From Sambucus nigra (taxonomy: Eukaryota > Streptophyta > Magnoliopsida > Dipsacales > Adoxaceae), in assembly GCA_949130495.1 (NCBI GenBank), contig OX422222.1:102785709-102849708 (forward strand): 64,000 bases of DNA, given 5' to 3'. Within the stretch, counting starts at the first letter, position 1; each line of letters begins with the position of its first letter. This document shows positions 48,814 through 60,950 of this stretch, piece after piece. The notes under the pieces are model-generated. The model made no database searches and was not told the DNA's origin. It saw nothing but the letters and a program-made list of their open reading frames with translations. Both the position numbers and the translations under genes were made by a program.

Positions 48814-50390
48814 TGATTAAGCATGAATTCTTCACATTTATCCCCTTAATTTCGGTATTTTTATGGTTCCGTGTGGTGTAAATAGCTTGAATTTGTTTCA
48901 TATTTATGCTACTAATAATTTTTTGCAATTATCTCATATTTTTTGTATCTCTTAGGTGTTTTACAGGTATTTCATGCAAGAATGATGGAAAGGAGAACTC
49001 AAAATAGTAAAAGAAACCAAGAATCGGGGAGTTGAAGGGCATTTTCAAAAACTTTCAGCCTTAGTCCGAAGATGGGGCCAAGTATAAAGTTGAAGATCTT
49101 TCAATTATAAGACTACGAGAAAAAATGGCACCCCAATCCGAGCTACGGTGAAGAAGTTATGGCCATTTAAAGATTGAGAAAGAAATCCAGAAATTCAAAT
49201 GAAAAAGAGGCCCAAAACAAGAAAGTTTCCCATAACCGGTTCACCTAGAACCCAAACAGGTTCGCCCATTTGTCAGGCACCAGATCCATTACAAAATTAG
49301 TCGCGCTTTCTAAGTGTGACAAATTGCTAGATACGGGATTTTTATTTTGTGCTTATCTTTTAGCCAAAAGAGTTTTATGTTTTATGTTTTGGGGACTCTT
49401 CTAAATGACCTCTAGCCTATATATTTAGTCATTAAGACTCTTTTTATTCATATTTCATTGATGTAAAAGCTCCTTAACAAGTAGGAACATCTAGGAGAAG
49501 AATTTACATATTTTTCACCTTTAATTCAAGAGCTTTTCAAGTTTTTCTTCAAGCTTTGATTTCTTCTCGAATGGTTGTGTTCTTAAATCTTGGTAACTTT
49601 TATTTCCTACACTTTTATTATTATTTCTCATGTTTCATCTCTATTTCCAAGCAATTATGAGTTCATGCAACGTAGATAACGTAGTTTTCATTAATTTCAC
49701 CATGTTAGGCTAGGTTTTTAAGGGTCGGGATGCATGAATTCAATCTTATGTGTTAGTTGCATGTGTATAAAATTAATCCTCTAAATTTAATGATTTATTA
49801 TGACCGTATTGTGTAGCATCACAACCATTGTAGATCATTGGATATCGTTTGCTTCAGGGTAACCGTGATGCTTTAGAATGCAATGCGAGTGTTGCTATCA
49901 CGCGTTACCGCTTTACTCGTCCTCTGATTTAGTATGGTGCGGGTTTGAACCTCATATACGTAATGCTTGGGAGTACTAAAGTGTGGGTCTCATTAATCAC
50001 TTAAATTTATGATTAGTTTATACCTTCAATACACTAGGGTTGAGGGATTGTATTCCCGTCCTATTTTCTTCATTATATAGTTCAAGCTTTAAGTCAATCA
50101 TCATCAGTATTTTAAGTAATTTAGAATAGTTTCATTCCATTCATACTTTAGTTCATTAGTTCACCATTTTCAAAATCACATATAGTTGTAGTTATTTCAC
50201 CAATCAAATCATTTTTTCTTTTGCTTTAGAGTGAGAGTTAGGGTTCCTTAATCTGTCCAACGTCGTTACAATTCGTTTGTCCTATTTCCCTGAGGATCGA
50301 TACCCGAACTATTAGATTATTACTTGAGCGACAAGATTACACTTAAGCCTAGAGAGTACACACTTCTGAGAAACATTATTATTCACGTCA
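48814..50390 (+). repeat. Middle LTR of the array (1577 bp)
   Basis: TGATTAAGCATGAATTC...ATTCACGTCA. It shares all blocks with the LTRs at 55306 and, inverted, at 19332 and 30250, including 'CACTTCTGAGA' near its end. A CCGGTTCACC/CAGGTTCGCC segment lies at 49240-49275. Confidence 0.95.
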
Positions 50391-50396
50391 AGTTTT

Positions 50397-50414
50397 TGGC
50401 GCCGTTTTCGGGGA
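50397..50414 (+). other. Primer binding site, tRNA-Asp type
   Basis: TGGCGCCGTTTTCGGGGA, two bases off the TGGCGCCGTTGCCGGGGA standard, six bases (AGTTTT) after the LTR, exactly as in the first element. Confidence 0.9.
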
Positions 50415-50539
50415 TTTAGGTAGACTTAGGATTAGATCAAGTCAATCTCAAATTTTGACCAAAAATTTCCAAAAATCCAAAAACATAAAAAAATTTAAAA
50501 GCACAAAAATATTCTTCATCATCTCTCATAAGCCAGTTA

Positions 50540-51856
50540 ATGCAAAATTCAGAACTCACTACAACTCCCTATACTCCAACCCACATTCACAAAAATCCAA
50601 TAGTTGACTACGATCATGATAGCCCTCACACTCCTAACGTTCCACAATTCTGGGTTCCATCTCCCACTCCTACACACACCTCGACATCTCTCTTAGGACA
50701 CACTTCAGAGCGCGCTCTGAGTATACCCAGTGAGGACACATAGTCATCTAGTGAGAGATCCATGTTACAACACGGTAGTGCAGTCGCCGGTGAGGAAGAG
50801 GCCCTGTACCGGCCTTTGAGAGAAATCTTATATCCCGAGCGCACTGTCACTCCGGGATTCATTGTACTCACGTATAACGCAGGGTAATTTAGTTTTAAAA
50901 ATGGGATGATCCAGATGACCCTCACTACCATGGGATGGAATCTGAAAAGCCATATCTCCATATCTGGGAATTTGAGGATGTGTGTGAAACCTTCAATGAT
51001 CAAACTTGCACACAAGAGGTGATCCCCCTCAAACTGTTCCTATTCTCTCTAAAAGATAAGGTTAAGACCTGGCTATGGTATTTTACCTCCAAGCTCGATT
51101 GCATGCTAAAATGAGTTGCAATCTAAATTTCTCAAGAAATTCGTTCCTCCACATCGAAAGAACTCCATCAAGGCTCAAATTCAAACTTTCCGACAATTAG
51201 AAAATGAGTCATTCGATTGATGCTACGAGCATTTCAATGAGTTAATTACTTCGTGCCCCCATCATGGATTTGATAAACTATAAATCATTTCCTTCAGCCA
51301 TAATGGGCTGAACATTAATTCCAAGGAACTTTTTGAAACTATGTGCGATGGTCCATTTATCAAATTGGACAACGACGATTCTGAGCTTCACCTGAGGTAT
51401 GTCACCGAGACTACCCAATCCTGGGATACATCTGACCCTAATGCTCAATATCAAACTCGCCAAGTGACCACCACACCATCGGCGTCCGACCTATTTCACG
51501 TAGAGAAAAATTCTATAATGGACGGTCAACTCGATGTTCTTGAGAGAGGAATGCGATAGTTGTTGGAGAAATGTGCAAGAGGACCCCCTAGATCCATCTC
51601 GAACCCCATTTAGAGGGTGTGTGCTATTTGTGAGTCGGGACATTCAACATATGAATGCCCAACGATACCCGCCTACAAAGTTATGCTTCAAGAACAAGTG
51701 AGTGGTATAGGAGTATTCAAGGGTAATTTCGGTGCACCGCACGAGAATTCTTATAACCCTTCATGGAAAAATCATCCTGGTTTTAACTATGAGCAACAAA
51801 ATGCAGCGATGAATCCTAATTCACATGTTGCCCCTCCTCCACCATCACACTTTTAA
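50540..51856 (+). pseudogene. Gag of the Athila-type array (multiply broken)
   Basis: It starts 'MQNSELTTTPYTPTHIHKNP', the same start as the gag at 30098. An in-frame TAG lies at 50741 and a TAA near 50888. Between about 50900 and 51300 the homologous reading moves to another frame ('ESEKPYLHIWEFEDVCETFN', 'FLFSLKDKVKTWLW') and then back to frame, so compensating indels are present. From 51341 it reads 'LHLRYVTETTQSWDTSDPNA', and from 51617 the zinc knuckle 'CAICESGHSTYEC' and 'SYNPSWKNHPGFNYE'. It cannot yield a full product. Confidence 0.88.
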
Positions 51857-51868
51857 CAAGCACGACAC

Positions 51869-52918
51869 ATGCAAGGACATGTGCAAGCACCACCACCTAC
51901 AGGGACATATATCACTCCACCGCAGAGAAATCTCGAGGATACAATAAACCAATTTATCACTACCCAAAATGCAGTCACTTCTAGATATGACCGCATGATC
52001 AACGACATAAATGCGAACATTTCAAAGTTGCAATCATCGTTGAGTATCCAAGAGAAGGGCAAGTTTCCTTCCCAGGGCCAAATATCACCCCAAGGTCAAA
52101 CTAGTGTTAGCTCCACCTATACAGAACATTAGGAGAAATGTCAAGCTGTGAATACTCTTAGTAGTGGGAGAGTCGTTGATTTATCACCTTCCCTACACGA
52201 TGCAACTAAAGACAAGGAGATTTTGCCCGGCACGAAAAAGGCCGAAGATGTCCCCTTGAAAAAGAGTGATAAAGAAGACACTAGTGAGACCGAGGTAGTA
52301 GTGAAACCACCCACCGCGGCACCATTTCCTAAAATGCTGGTTCCTTCTCATGAAGGGAACCCCCGTGATGAAGTGCTAGACATGCTAAAGCAAGTAAAGC
52401 TAAATTTACCGTTCCTCGATGCCATCAAGCAAATTCCTTCTAATGAAAAAGTCATCAATGACTTGTTAACAGTGAAGAGGAAGATGAAGGTAAAGATAAA
52501 TGTATTTCTAGCACAGAACGTGATCTCCATTCTACTTAATGATATCCGACCAAAATTCAAAGATCTCGGTGCACCCACCATTTCCTGCATCATTGGAGAA
52601 AATAAAATTGAAAAAGCTTTACTTGACTTGGGAGCAAGTGTCAATATACTCCCTTATGCTAGCTAAAGGCAACTAGATCTGGGTGGCCTTAATCCCACAA
52701 AGATCACTCTTCAATTAGCGGATCGAACCGTGAAGATCCCAAGGGGTGTAATTGAGGACTTGATCGTTCAAGTTGACACTTTTTGCTTTTTGGTAGATTT
52801 TGTCATTTGGGACACGGAACCCTCCTTCGCCTTAAGAAATCACGTTCCCATCATTATTGGGGACCCATTCTTAGCTACGAAAAACGCAATTATCAATACT
52901 CAAAATGGGCAGATGTAA
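51869..52918 (+). pseudogene. Gag C-terminus and aspartic protease of the array
   Basis: The frame continues from gag with stops near 52130 and 52664. It reads 'MQGHVQAPPPTGTYITPPQR', the charged hinge 'PLKKSDKEDTSETEVVVKPP', then the retropepsin: 'APTISCIIGENKIEKALL', 'DLGASVNILPYAS', 'LADRTVKIPRGVIEDLIVQV' and 'HVPIIIGDPFLATKNAIINT'. The DLGAS active site and the late I-I-G-x-P-F-L-A-T flap-side block are both intact, apart from the stop between them. It lacks the 29-bp deletion that breaks the first element downstream. Confidence 0.9.
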
Positions 52919-52933
52919 CTCACCTTTGGGAAC

Positions 52934-53236
52934 ATGACCTTAGAGACTAACATCTTGCATATAGCCCAACATACGGGGGAAGAAGATGATCTTCACGCGG
53001 TGAGCCTCATTGATGATATCGTAGAAGAGCACATTGAAGAAAATATTTATGGATATACCTTAGAAGCTTGCTTAGGGCCTAGTCATGAGAGGGAGGGAAC
53101 GTATACCGAGTTTGAGAGAGAGTTAGCGGACATGATCATGGAAGAATTTGAAAAAGAATTCGGTTCGGTGGATGAGAGCCTTACTATTGAAGTCCAATCC
53201 CTATTAGGCTCTTGTAGTCACTTAGAAGAAAGATAA
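52934..53236 (+). CDS. Protease-RT linker remnant
   Basis: An open frame continues the protease: 'MTLETNILHIAQHTGEEDDL', 'VSLIDDIVEEHIEENIYGY' and 'GTYTEFERELADMIMEEFEK'. The second and third pieces equal the acidic start of the pol segment at 27649 in the first element. It ends in TAA at 53234; RT should follow but is absent, so pol has been deleted from about 53150 on. Confidence 0.7.
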   Translation: MTLETNILHIAQHTGEEDDLHAVSLIDDIVEEHIEENIYGYTLEACLGPSHEREGTYTEFERELADMIMEEFEKEFGSVDESLTIEVQSLLGSCSHLEER

Positions 53237-53249
53237 TGGAAAGATAAAA

Positions 53250-53575
53250 TTAAGGAATTCCTTCTTTGTGACCATACACCCATACCATTTGATGTCCCAA
53301 AGGCGATTGAGGAGAAAATTTGTGTTTTGTTCGGCTTAGAGCCCGACCCATGCGTTCCAAAAATTAAAAGAATCTTAGGTTTTTCCTCCAAGTCGATGCA
53401 CACAGGCCACGCTTTGATTAAGCATCACGAGGATCCCTTTACCATTAGTCACAATGAGTCTCTCGATCTTTCCTTTATCCATTGGTTAGGTCTTAACTTG
53501 TTCCGATTATTGGTTTACAATACGAAGACGAGAGAGACGAGGAGAGCATTGGACCCCGTTCATATGGTCGGGTGA
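53250..53575 (+). pseudogene. Unrecognised ORF replacing pol in the array
   Basis: Continuing after the stop, the frame gives 'IKEFLLCDHTPIPFDVPKAI', 'LFGLEPDPCVPKIKRILGFS' and 'DLSFIHWLGLNLFRLLVYNT', then TRETRRALDPVHMVG and a stop at 53573. No counterpart exists in the first element and I recognise no domain. The sequence right after it (53570-53625) matches the segment behind the first element's pol stop. This may be sequence acquired with the pol deletion, or an Athila variant region. Confidence 0.45.
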
Positions 53576-53639
53576 GTTTGTAGAGAGATGAGAGGTCGTC
53601 GCACCCTCGACGCGGATGGGGTTATTTATATTGTATTAT

Positions 53640-55305
53640 TGAGTTATGTGTTAGTGTCATTTATTGTCTTTATGCATTTTAAATATTTGTTAATTTTATT
53701 TTCTCACACTTTTCATTCGCTTTGAGTTAGATTTTTATTCCTTTTGCTTGAGGACAATGCAAAAGTCTAAGTTAGGGGGGGGGTCACAAGTGCGTATTTC
53801 TGAAACTTCACATATTTTCAAAAATGCCCAGAAATTTTAAAAAAAATTAAAAGATATTTTGAAAAAAGCATAAAATATTTTTGTTCCAAATAAATAAAGC
53901 TTGTAATTTAAAAGCTTCAGAAATGTCACAAATATTTTGTCTGAAGTTGTAAAAATCAAATGCACAAAGCCAAAATTGACCAAAGAATGAAATTCAAAGA
54001 AAATTGACGACTTTACAAATAAGTGCGGAGATTGACAAACCCCGTGAGATTTCGAGCCTATATTTTTTTTGAGAGCATTTTAAATCAATCCGAGTTAATG
54101 ATTAACTCAAAGTTCATTTCAACGTTTTAAAAAGTCGTTGATGATCTCTATTTTATTGTTTTGATCGGTTATGGGAAATGGAATGTTGCCTCAAAAAGCA
54201 CGCTACAAATCTCCAAATTAAATTAATCTCAAGACGCATATGGTAAATTAATAAGTAATTCAGACAATAAAGTAGGGCATTGTTTGTTACCCAAAAACAT
54301 TAGCCATAAAAAGAGGTGAAAAATTATCCCTTTGATAACCCAATTGAGCCAAATAAAATTTATACTTTTCGTTTGGTAACCCAAAAACTCAAGTAGCCCG
54401 GAATTGCGAAAATGGAATATTCATTAAAGTTCGAAAAGTGCATAAGAAGGGGTAAGAAAAATAATATAAATGCTCAACAAAAATAGCAAGAAAAGAAAAG
54501 AAGTGAAAAACATAAAAATAGAGAAAAGGAATAGAAAATGAGCAAAAGCCCGAAAAAGCACTAAGGGACATCATAAGAAAAAAAATTCCAATATTGAATT
54601 TCCCAACCATTTCCATGTTACCCAATACACATATAGCCCGAAAAAGTCCTAACCGAGTTCGGATTGATAAATTAATTATTGCGTGCAGAGCTAAGACACC
54701 AAAAGATAATAAAAGAGATTAAATGTGTGAAAAAGAGGCGATCTTCCCATTTCCCAATGACCATATTCCAATGATGAGATCTATTCACCATATATTTCTA
54801 TATTTCAATTTGTGTGCGTGACTTTGCGTCCATTATATTTACTCTTTATATCCCGCACACCGATCGTTTGAGAGAGCATCATTTGAGAGAGCATCCCGTC
54901 CGCATTTGAATCAAACGAATTTTTGGAAAGTAACGCAATGATCAATCGGTGGATGTTAGGGGTCCGATTTTTGGCTTCGCACACACACACACACACTATG
55001 ACTTGAGACTTGTAAATATGACTTTAAGGTGACTGTTTTTGGGGAGTTTAAAGTGTACAATTTTTGCGTATTTTGAATCTTCTTTGAGTCGAATTTTGTG
55101 AGTATATTTACTGCAAATCCTCACGAGACAATACTCGTCCTACTAGGGTAATTTAAGGGTTTAACGGCTTATTGCATACGCTAAATGAAATCGCTTGCCC
55201 GCGAAAGAGGTATTCTATCCCAATAAAGTTTTCAGAAGAGTTGTGACCTTTATTCTTTTTCTTTTACATTGCTCGGGACGCGCAAAGTTCTAAGTTAGGG
55301 GGGTT
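53640..55305 (+). other. 3' internal region of the second unit, PPT at 55294-55305
   Basis: It begins with the Athila block 'TTGAGGACAATGCAAAAGTC' (53749-53768) and then runs parallel to 47262-48813. It ends in AGTTAGGGGGGTT directly before the last LTR. There is no ORF of its own; the minus-strand open stretch at 54389-54625 is a shadow. Confidence 0.85.
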
Positions 55306-56867
55306 TGATTAGGCATAAATTCTTCACATTTATCCCCTTAATATTGGTATTTTTATGATCCCGTGCGGTGTAAATAGCTTGAGTTTGTCTCATATTTATG
55401 CTACTAATCCTTTTTTGCAATTATTTTGTATTTTTTGGATCTCTTATGTGTTTTACAGGTATTTCATGAAAGAAAAATGGAAAAGAGAACTCGAAATAGT
55501 AAAAGAAACGAAGAATCGCGGAGTTGAAGGGCATTTTCGTAATTTTTCATCCTTAGTCCGAAGGTGGGTCCAAGTATAAAGTTGAATACCTTTCAATTAC
55601 AAGAGCACTAGAAAAAAAGGCACCCCAATCCGAGCTACGGTGAAGAATTATGCCCATTTGAAGATTGAGAAAGAAATCGATAAATTCAAATGAAAAAGAG
55701 GCCCAAAACAAGCAAGTTCCCCAGAACCCGTACCGGTTAGCCCATTTGTCACGCACCCAATCCGTTACAAAATTAGTCACACTTTCTAAGTGTGACAAAT
55801 TTCCAGATACGGGATTTTTATTTTATGCTTATCTTTTAGCCAAAAATAGTTTTATTTTTTATGTTTTGGGGACTCTTCTAAACGACCTCTACCCTATATA
55901 TTTAGTCATTAAGAATATTTTTATTCAGATTTCATTGATGTAAAAGCTCCATAATAAGTAGGAACATCTAGAAGAAGAATTTACATATTTTGCACATTTA
56001 ATTCAAGAGATTTTCGAGTTTTTCTTCAAGCTTTGACTTCTTCTCGCTTGGTTGTGTTCTTAAATGATGGTAACTTTATTTCTTGCACTTTTATTATTAT
56101 TTCTCATGGTTCATCTCTCTTTCCAAGAAATTATGAGTTCATGCAACGTAGATAACGTACTTTTCATTAATTTCACCATCTTAGGCTAGGTTTTTAAAGG
56201 TCGGGATGCATGAACTCAATCTGATGTGTTAGTTGCATGGGTATAAAATTAATCCTCTAAATTTAATGATTTATTATGAACGTATTGTGTAGCATCACAG
56301 CCATTGTAGATCTTTGGATCTCGTTTGCTTCAGGGTAACCGGGATGCTTTTGAATGCAATGCGGTTGTTGCTATCGCGCATTACCGCTTTACTCGTCCTA
56401 TGATTTCGTATGGTGCGGGATTGAACCTCATATATGTAATGCTTGAGAGTAATACAGTCTGGGTCTAACTAATCACTTAAATTTAAAATTAGGTTTATAC
56501 CTGCAATACATTAGGGTTGTGGGATTGTATTCCCGTCATGTTTTCTTCATCATATAGTTCAAGTTTTAAGTCAATAATCATCAGTATTTTAAGTAATTTA
56601 GAATAGTTGCATTCCATTCATACTTTAGTTCATTAGTTAACCTTTTTCAAAATTGCATCTAGTTGTAGTTATTTCACCAATCAAATCATTTTTTCTTTTT
56701 CTTCAGAGGCAGAGCTAGGGTTCCTTCGTTTGTCCAACGTCGTTACAACTCGTTTGTCCTATTTCCCTGAGGATCGATACCCGACTTATTGGATTATTAC
56801 TTGAGCGACAGGCTTGCACTTAAGCCTAGAGAGTACACACTTCTGAGACACATTCTTAGTCGTGCCA
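55306..56867 (+). repeat. Last LTR of the array (1562 bp)
   Basis: TGATTAGGCATAAATTC...CTTAGTCGTGCCA. It aligns over its length with 48814-50390. The terminal CCA instead of TCA is a point change in the end. Confidence 0.95.
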
Positions 56868-56872
56868 CTCAA
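56868..56872. other. Probable target site duplication, right (CTCAA)
   Basis: Pairs with CCCAA at 47038-47042 (one mismatch) and with no sequence next to the middle LTR. Confidence 0.65.
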
Positions 56873-57930
56873 CTCCCAAATAAGCTATATAAACTACTCA
56901 AATGAAATTCTTCAACTCTGTTGGTTATTAAATACAATAAGTAATGAATCATAACTAAAAGGTTGAATCACAAAATGAAACTTCAAATTTCTAATAAGTA
57001 ATGGAAATACGTTTAAAATAGAAAGTAAACAATATCTAATAAACTAAAACATTAAATAGTAAGTACATGTTATATCATACAAGCTAAATAACAACGAAAT
57101 GTGGGGAAAACAGTAAAGATAATAGTATTATGCAAAACAAATATTCCTCAAACATACCAAAATTTATATTAAATACAAAACATGATGTATTATAAATCAC
57201 AAATAGAGGCTATTGAAGTTTTATTAAGTTCTATTAGACCGATCCAAACCTTTAAATGAAATGGACAATTATAAATAATAGAGCAAATTTTTGCAAATTA
57301 AAAAGGCGTACCAACATCCATGAGCATCCAACCAAGATTCTTATTTCCCCATAAAGAAACAAATTGAATTATTACCTATTATGGAAGACCAAAACTTAGT
57401 ACCCAAGCCCAAAAGCAACATGTGGAAAATTTAGTACATTGCATGCACATAACTAGGATCATAAGATCAAAACTACTACAGCCATAAAATGAGAAGCTTG
57501 TAATTTCCAACAATTTTTAGTACCAAAGCAACAGAAAAGCAAAAAAATTAGCACATTACCTTCACATAACTATGTTATATAGATAAACAAAACAAACCCA
57601 AACTTATACAAATTAATACAATAATAAAGTCTATTATTCTAACTAAAGCATTTTATCAAACACCTAGAGGCTATTTTTTAAATGTCCATAATAACATACC
57701 AACACCTAATATTGAAACCTACATAAATAATAGAAATGCAATGAAGCATAGCATGACTTTTATCTCTCTATCCAACACCTAAGGTTGAAACCTACATAAA
57801 CAATACACAATACAAAACACAAATACCATTAAACCATAGAGTATACCTCTATTTACAAACCAAAATCTACAAAACAAAAAATAAAGGACAAAATAAATAC
57901 AATGTTACCCTACTAGTGAATCCCTGTTCG
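56873..57930. other. AT-rich stretch without recognisable genes
   Basis: Continuation of the sequence left of 47038 before the array inserted. No ORF above 60 codons and no motif. Confidence 0.5.
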
Positions 57931-58059
57931 TGAAAGCTTGGGAGCGGAGAAATGTGAGAGGCAGTAGTGTGGCAGGTAGTTGCGTGAGAGGTCAGAGGTT
58001 TTGCGTTTCATTTTTTTTTGGGGAGGGGGGTTGTGAATCAGGAGAGAGGAGAGAAAGTT

Positions 58060-58292
58060 TTGTGTGTTGGGTGTGTTTTTTGTGGTTGGGGAGTATGAAA
58101 GTGAGTTTGGCCTAAGTAAATTTACTAATTTATCCTTCCTTTTGAATTTTGAAAAAAAGGAGGAAACAAATTAGAGTGTGCTAAAATAGGGGGAATCCAA
58201 ATTTATAAGGGGCAAAATAGGTAGTGCAGAAAAACTCATAAATATGACATCATCTTTTGATCTTATGACATACATAAGTTTTGTAACTTATT
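58060..58292 (-). repeat. Long terminal inverted repeat, right copy
   Basis: On the minus strand it starts AATAAGTTACAAAACTTATG, then TATGTCATAAGAT and GATGATGTCATAT, a 'CCCCCTATTTTAGCACAC' block, and a UTR-like CT-rich leader. It is homologous to 34214-34440. Confidence 0.7.
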
Positions 58293-58356
58293 ATATATAT
58301 ATAAAATAAGTTACAAAACTTAAGTATGTCATAAGATAAAAAGATGATGTCATATG
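58241..58356. repeat. Palindrome formed by two facing TIR ends
   Basis: Arms 58241-58292 and 58303-58356 are inverted copies with few mismatches (ATATGACATC...AACTTATT against AATAAGTT...GATGTCATAT) around ten bases of TA. The TIR ends of two element copies abut here. Confidence 0.85.
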
Positions 58357-58520
58357 AAATTTTTTCCTACTTTGCCCTTGAAATTTTGAATTCCCCCTCT
58401 TTTCTTTCTCCACACTTAATTCCCACTCTTTCACTTTAATTCAAAACTAAGGACTTTTTTGGTAAATTACTTCTCTTTGTACTATCTCACCCACCCTTTA
58501 TGATGAAAATACGCGCTCTC
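58303..58520 (+). repeat. Third TIR copy, start of a neighbouring element
   Basis: AAAATAAGTTACAAAACTTA, then GTATGTCATAAGAT and GATGATGTCATAT, then 'TTCCCCCTCTTTTC' and 'CCACACTTAATTCCCAC', matching the other two copies. Its partner end was not found; it may be beyond 64000 or lost. Confidence 0.65.
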
Positions 58521-58717
58521 CTTCCCAAACTCTCAACCACAAACCTGAAAACCTCTCCTTCTCAAACTTATAATTCCATTTTCACACACTTATCCATTTT
58601 AAAGGTCAATTACTTCTCTTTGTTTTACTATTTGTTTTGTTAAATGGGTCTATTTCAAATAATGGGTATGTTTGAGGAAATCAAAGGTATCTTGGTTTCG
58701 ATTTTAGGTTTAGTTTA

Positions 58718-58764
58718 TGATCCAAAACGCATACACCATGTTTTGATCCAAAACGCATACACCA
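58718..58764. repeat. 26-bp tandem duplication
   Basis: TGATCCAAAACGCATACACC occurs at 58718 and again at 58744. Confidence 0.9.
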
Positions 58765-59390
58765 GAGTGATGAAATGACATAGTTACTATCACTTTGTTT
58801 GAAATTAAATACTTTGAACCATAGGTTTTATTTTGAACTTCCTTGCAGATCTGGTATATTCGATTTTGGTACTTCTTGGGATTTTTGAAATTTCGAATTT
58901 GGGTTCCATGGTAAGGTCCCTCTTCTTTTTGTGGGTATAGATACATTAATAATTTGGGGTAGATAAATTTATAATTTCTGGGTTTGGTTTTATGGAACAT
59001 GAGATTTTATTTTGTTTCTTTATAGATTTCAATGAATATGAGATATGAAGCTAATGCTGGTGAAGGTCTCAGTTAAGAATCCTATAAATACATGTCTAAA
59101 ATCTTAGTAAGTTGAATGAATCTAAACTTTTGAATTGTCATATTTGTTTGACATAATGTCTAAGTCGGATTTTGAATAAGCATAGGTTGCTTTGGGGGGA
59201 AACTAATGGATTAATTCATAAGAAGCTAATGGGGGTGAGGATTTATAATTAAATTACTGATTTAAAGTTTATGTTTTTCTTAGCTTCATTTTTTTCGTTT
59301 CATTATTTAATTTATATACAATCATTGACTTCAAGGGGACACAATATTCACATATTGCACATGTCAACTGGTAATGCATATGGCATGTGA

Positions 59391-59522
59391 GATATTAGAA
59401 AAGGCGAGCTCTATCGAGCTTCCGCAATTCTCAAGGTTTCTCTCCAGCAAGTAAAGATTCTAGACCATCTAGATTTATATGATGGTTTTGGAGAAGTGTG
59501 GAGTAGTCAAAGTACATTATAG
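59391..59522 (+). other. Coding-like piece, unrecognised
   Basis: Forty-three open codons ending in TAG give 'DIRKGELYRASAILKVSLQQ', followed by VKILDHLDLYDGFGEVW and a short tail. The composition (charged, balanced) differs from the surrounding AT-rich DNA and suggests a gene fragment. No family recognised; no clear splice sites. Confidence 0.3.
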
Positions 59523-60923
59523 AGCACTAAAGAGATGGTTAATTCACTTTAACATACTTCCATGTTTAAGCTATTAATTATTATATGTAAACCTATCAAT
59601 GGATATGTCTATTGGTAAGGTTTCTTATTCTTCATGCAAGTGTTACTAAAATTATTTGCATTTACAATGCTACTAGAAATCATGAAGTGTGAATTCAAGA
59701 ACATTTCAAATTATAGGTCATTTCAGGGAATGTTTTGTGAAAGATCTCAAATGTTTTTAATCTCATATGGATTGACCTTAATTACTTAGTTTTTGTCACC
59801 AGCTGTAATACGGTGTTATTGGATTGGAAGACATTGAAATTAGATATTATATAGATAGTGTAAAATATTATTTGTTTGGCCTTCATATAATTTTATTATT
59901 ATATTGGTAGGAGGGAGAAAATGGGTATTGGGCGATTGCGCAGTGAGGTGGTGGTATGTACTCTGACGGTTCAATCTCAAAAAATATTTGAGAGTAGTTT
60001 TAAGAAATTTCATCTTAGCTGTGTAACCTTCGTTGTTTTACGGATTTTAGATTGTTTGTTATTATAGAATGGATATATATTCAGAGTTTTACTTAGTGAT
60101 TTTAATTTGATCATGTTTTGAAACTAAGCTTTTGTATTGATCGAGACGCTAATTTGGAATCTATTTTTTTTAGATTATCCCCAACAGAAGTAGATGATAA
60201 TGGTGGTGTATAAGGTTTAGAGTTGTGAATCGTTGATTTGATGCACTTGGTTATTGAGAGTCGTGAATCATTAGATGGTTAAAGTACACGTTTTGTTAAT
60301 ACCATTATGACTTTTTCCTGAGTTTCATTCAAGGTTGATGCAATGTATGCTTATGAATGTGTTTGAATAAATGTATGTTGACTAACAATGCTCCTTGATT
60401 TTCGATGTTTAATTGTTTGTGGAATTTTTTGTGTTTGGATGGTGTTTAGTAGATGAAAGAGAACAAATATGTTGTCCCCTAAAAATGACACGACTAATTT
60501 ATGTTATGTATTGCTATAAACATTTTTGACACCAGTCATTTTTTGGTCTGAAATCAAAGGGTAAGTTTCTCATATTGATTCCCGAAGTGGATTATTTATT
60601 TTGATAACTTTTGGTTTGGTGTTATTTTTGTTTGTCCTAATTTGAAATTTTTCTTTGATTTTGAATATTTTATGTATAAACTATATTCCGTTTATATATT
60701 ATTTTATAGAGTATACAATTCTCTTTACTTGAACCCTTTGTTTCATACGCATTCCAATCATCCCCGGTATAAAACGAAAACTCATCCATGGAAGAAACTT
60801 AGACCTTCATGTGCACTGGAAAACTTGGGCAACCAGCGGAGTTCTTTGAGCATTTCATTGAAAAGAAATTTACCGTGAGGTTTCATCTTTGCCATGTTGG
60901 TAGAGTGAGCATTTTAATTGTTA

Positions 60924-60950
60924 CTATTTGGTAGCCCGCGCGATGCGTGA
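60924..60950 (-). mobile_element. Degenerate Helitron-type 3' end, minus orientation
   Basis: On the minus strand 'CGCATCGCGCGGGCTACC' is followed by AAATAG and T. Many plant Helitrons end with a hairpin of the form CCCGTGCATCGCACGGG, then a short spacer and CTAG-T. Here the left stem arm and the C of CTAG are mutated. The body would lie to the right of 60950. Confidence 0.42.

Larger units (their letters stand above)
47043..56867 (+). mobile_element. Composite three-LTR Athila-type array, non-autonomous
   Basis: On the plus strand the order is truncated LTR (47043-47261), 3' internal region with PPT (47262-48813), full LTR (48814-50390), PBS, gag-PR, remnant, 3' internal region with PPT (50391-55305) and full LTR (55306-56867). 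The middle LTR is preceded by a PPT and followed by a PBS, so it served as 3' LTR of one unit and 5' LTR of the next. A 5-bp duplication fits only the outer ends. This is what unequal recombination between LTRs of two copies leaves behind. RT, RNase H, integrase and the third ORF are absent. The family is the same as the element at 19332-31858. Confidence 0.88.

Noticed and set aside
48814..56867. A simple two-LTR element at this place
   Set aside because: The base pairs outside 48814 are PPT sequence of another unit and do not match those after 56867; the outer TSD fits 47043-56867.
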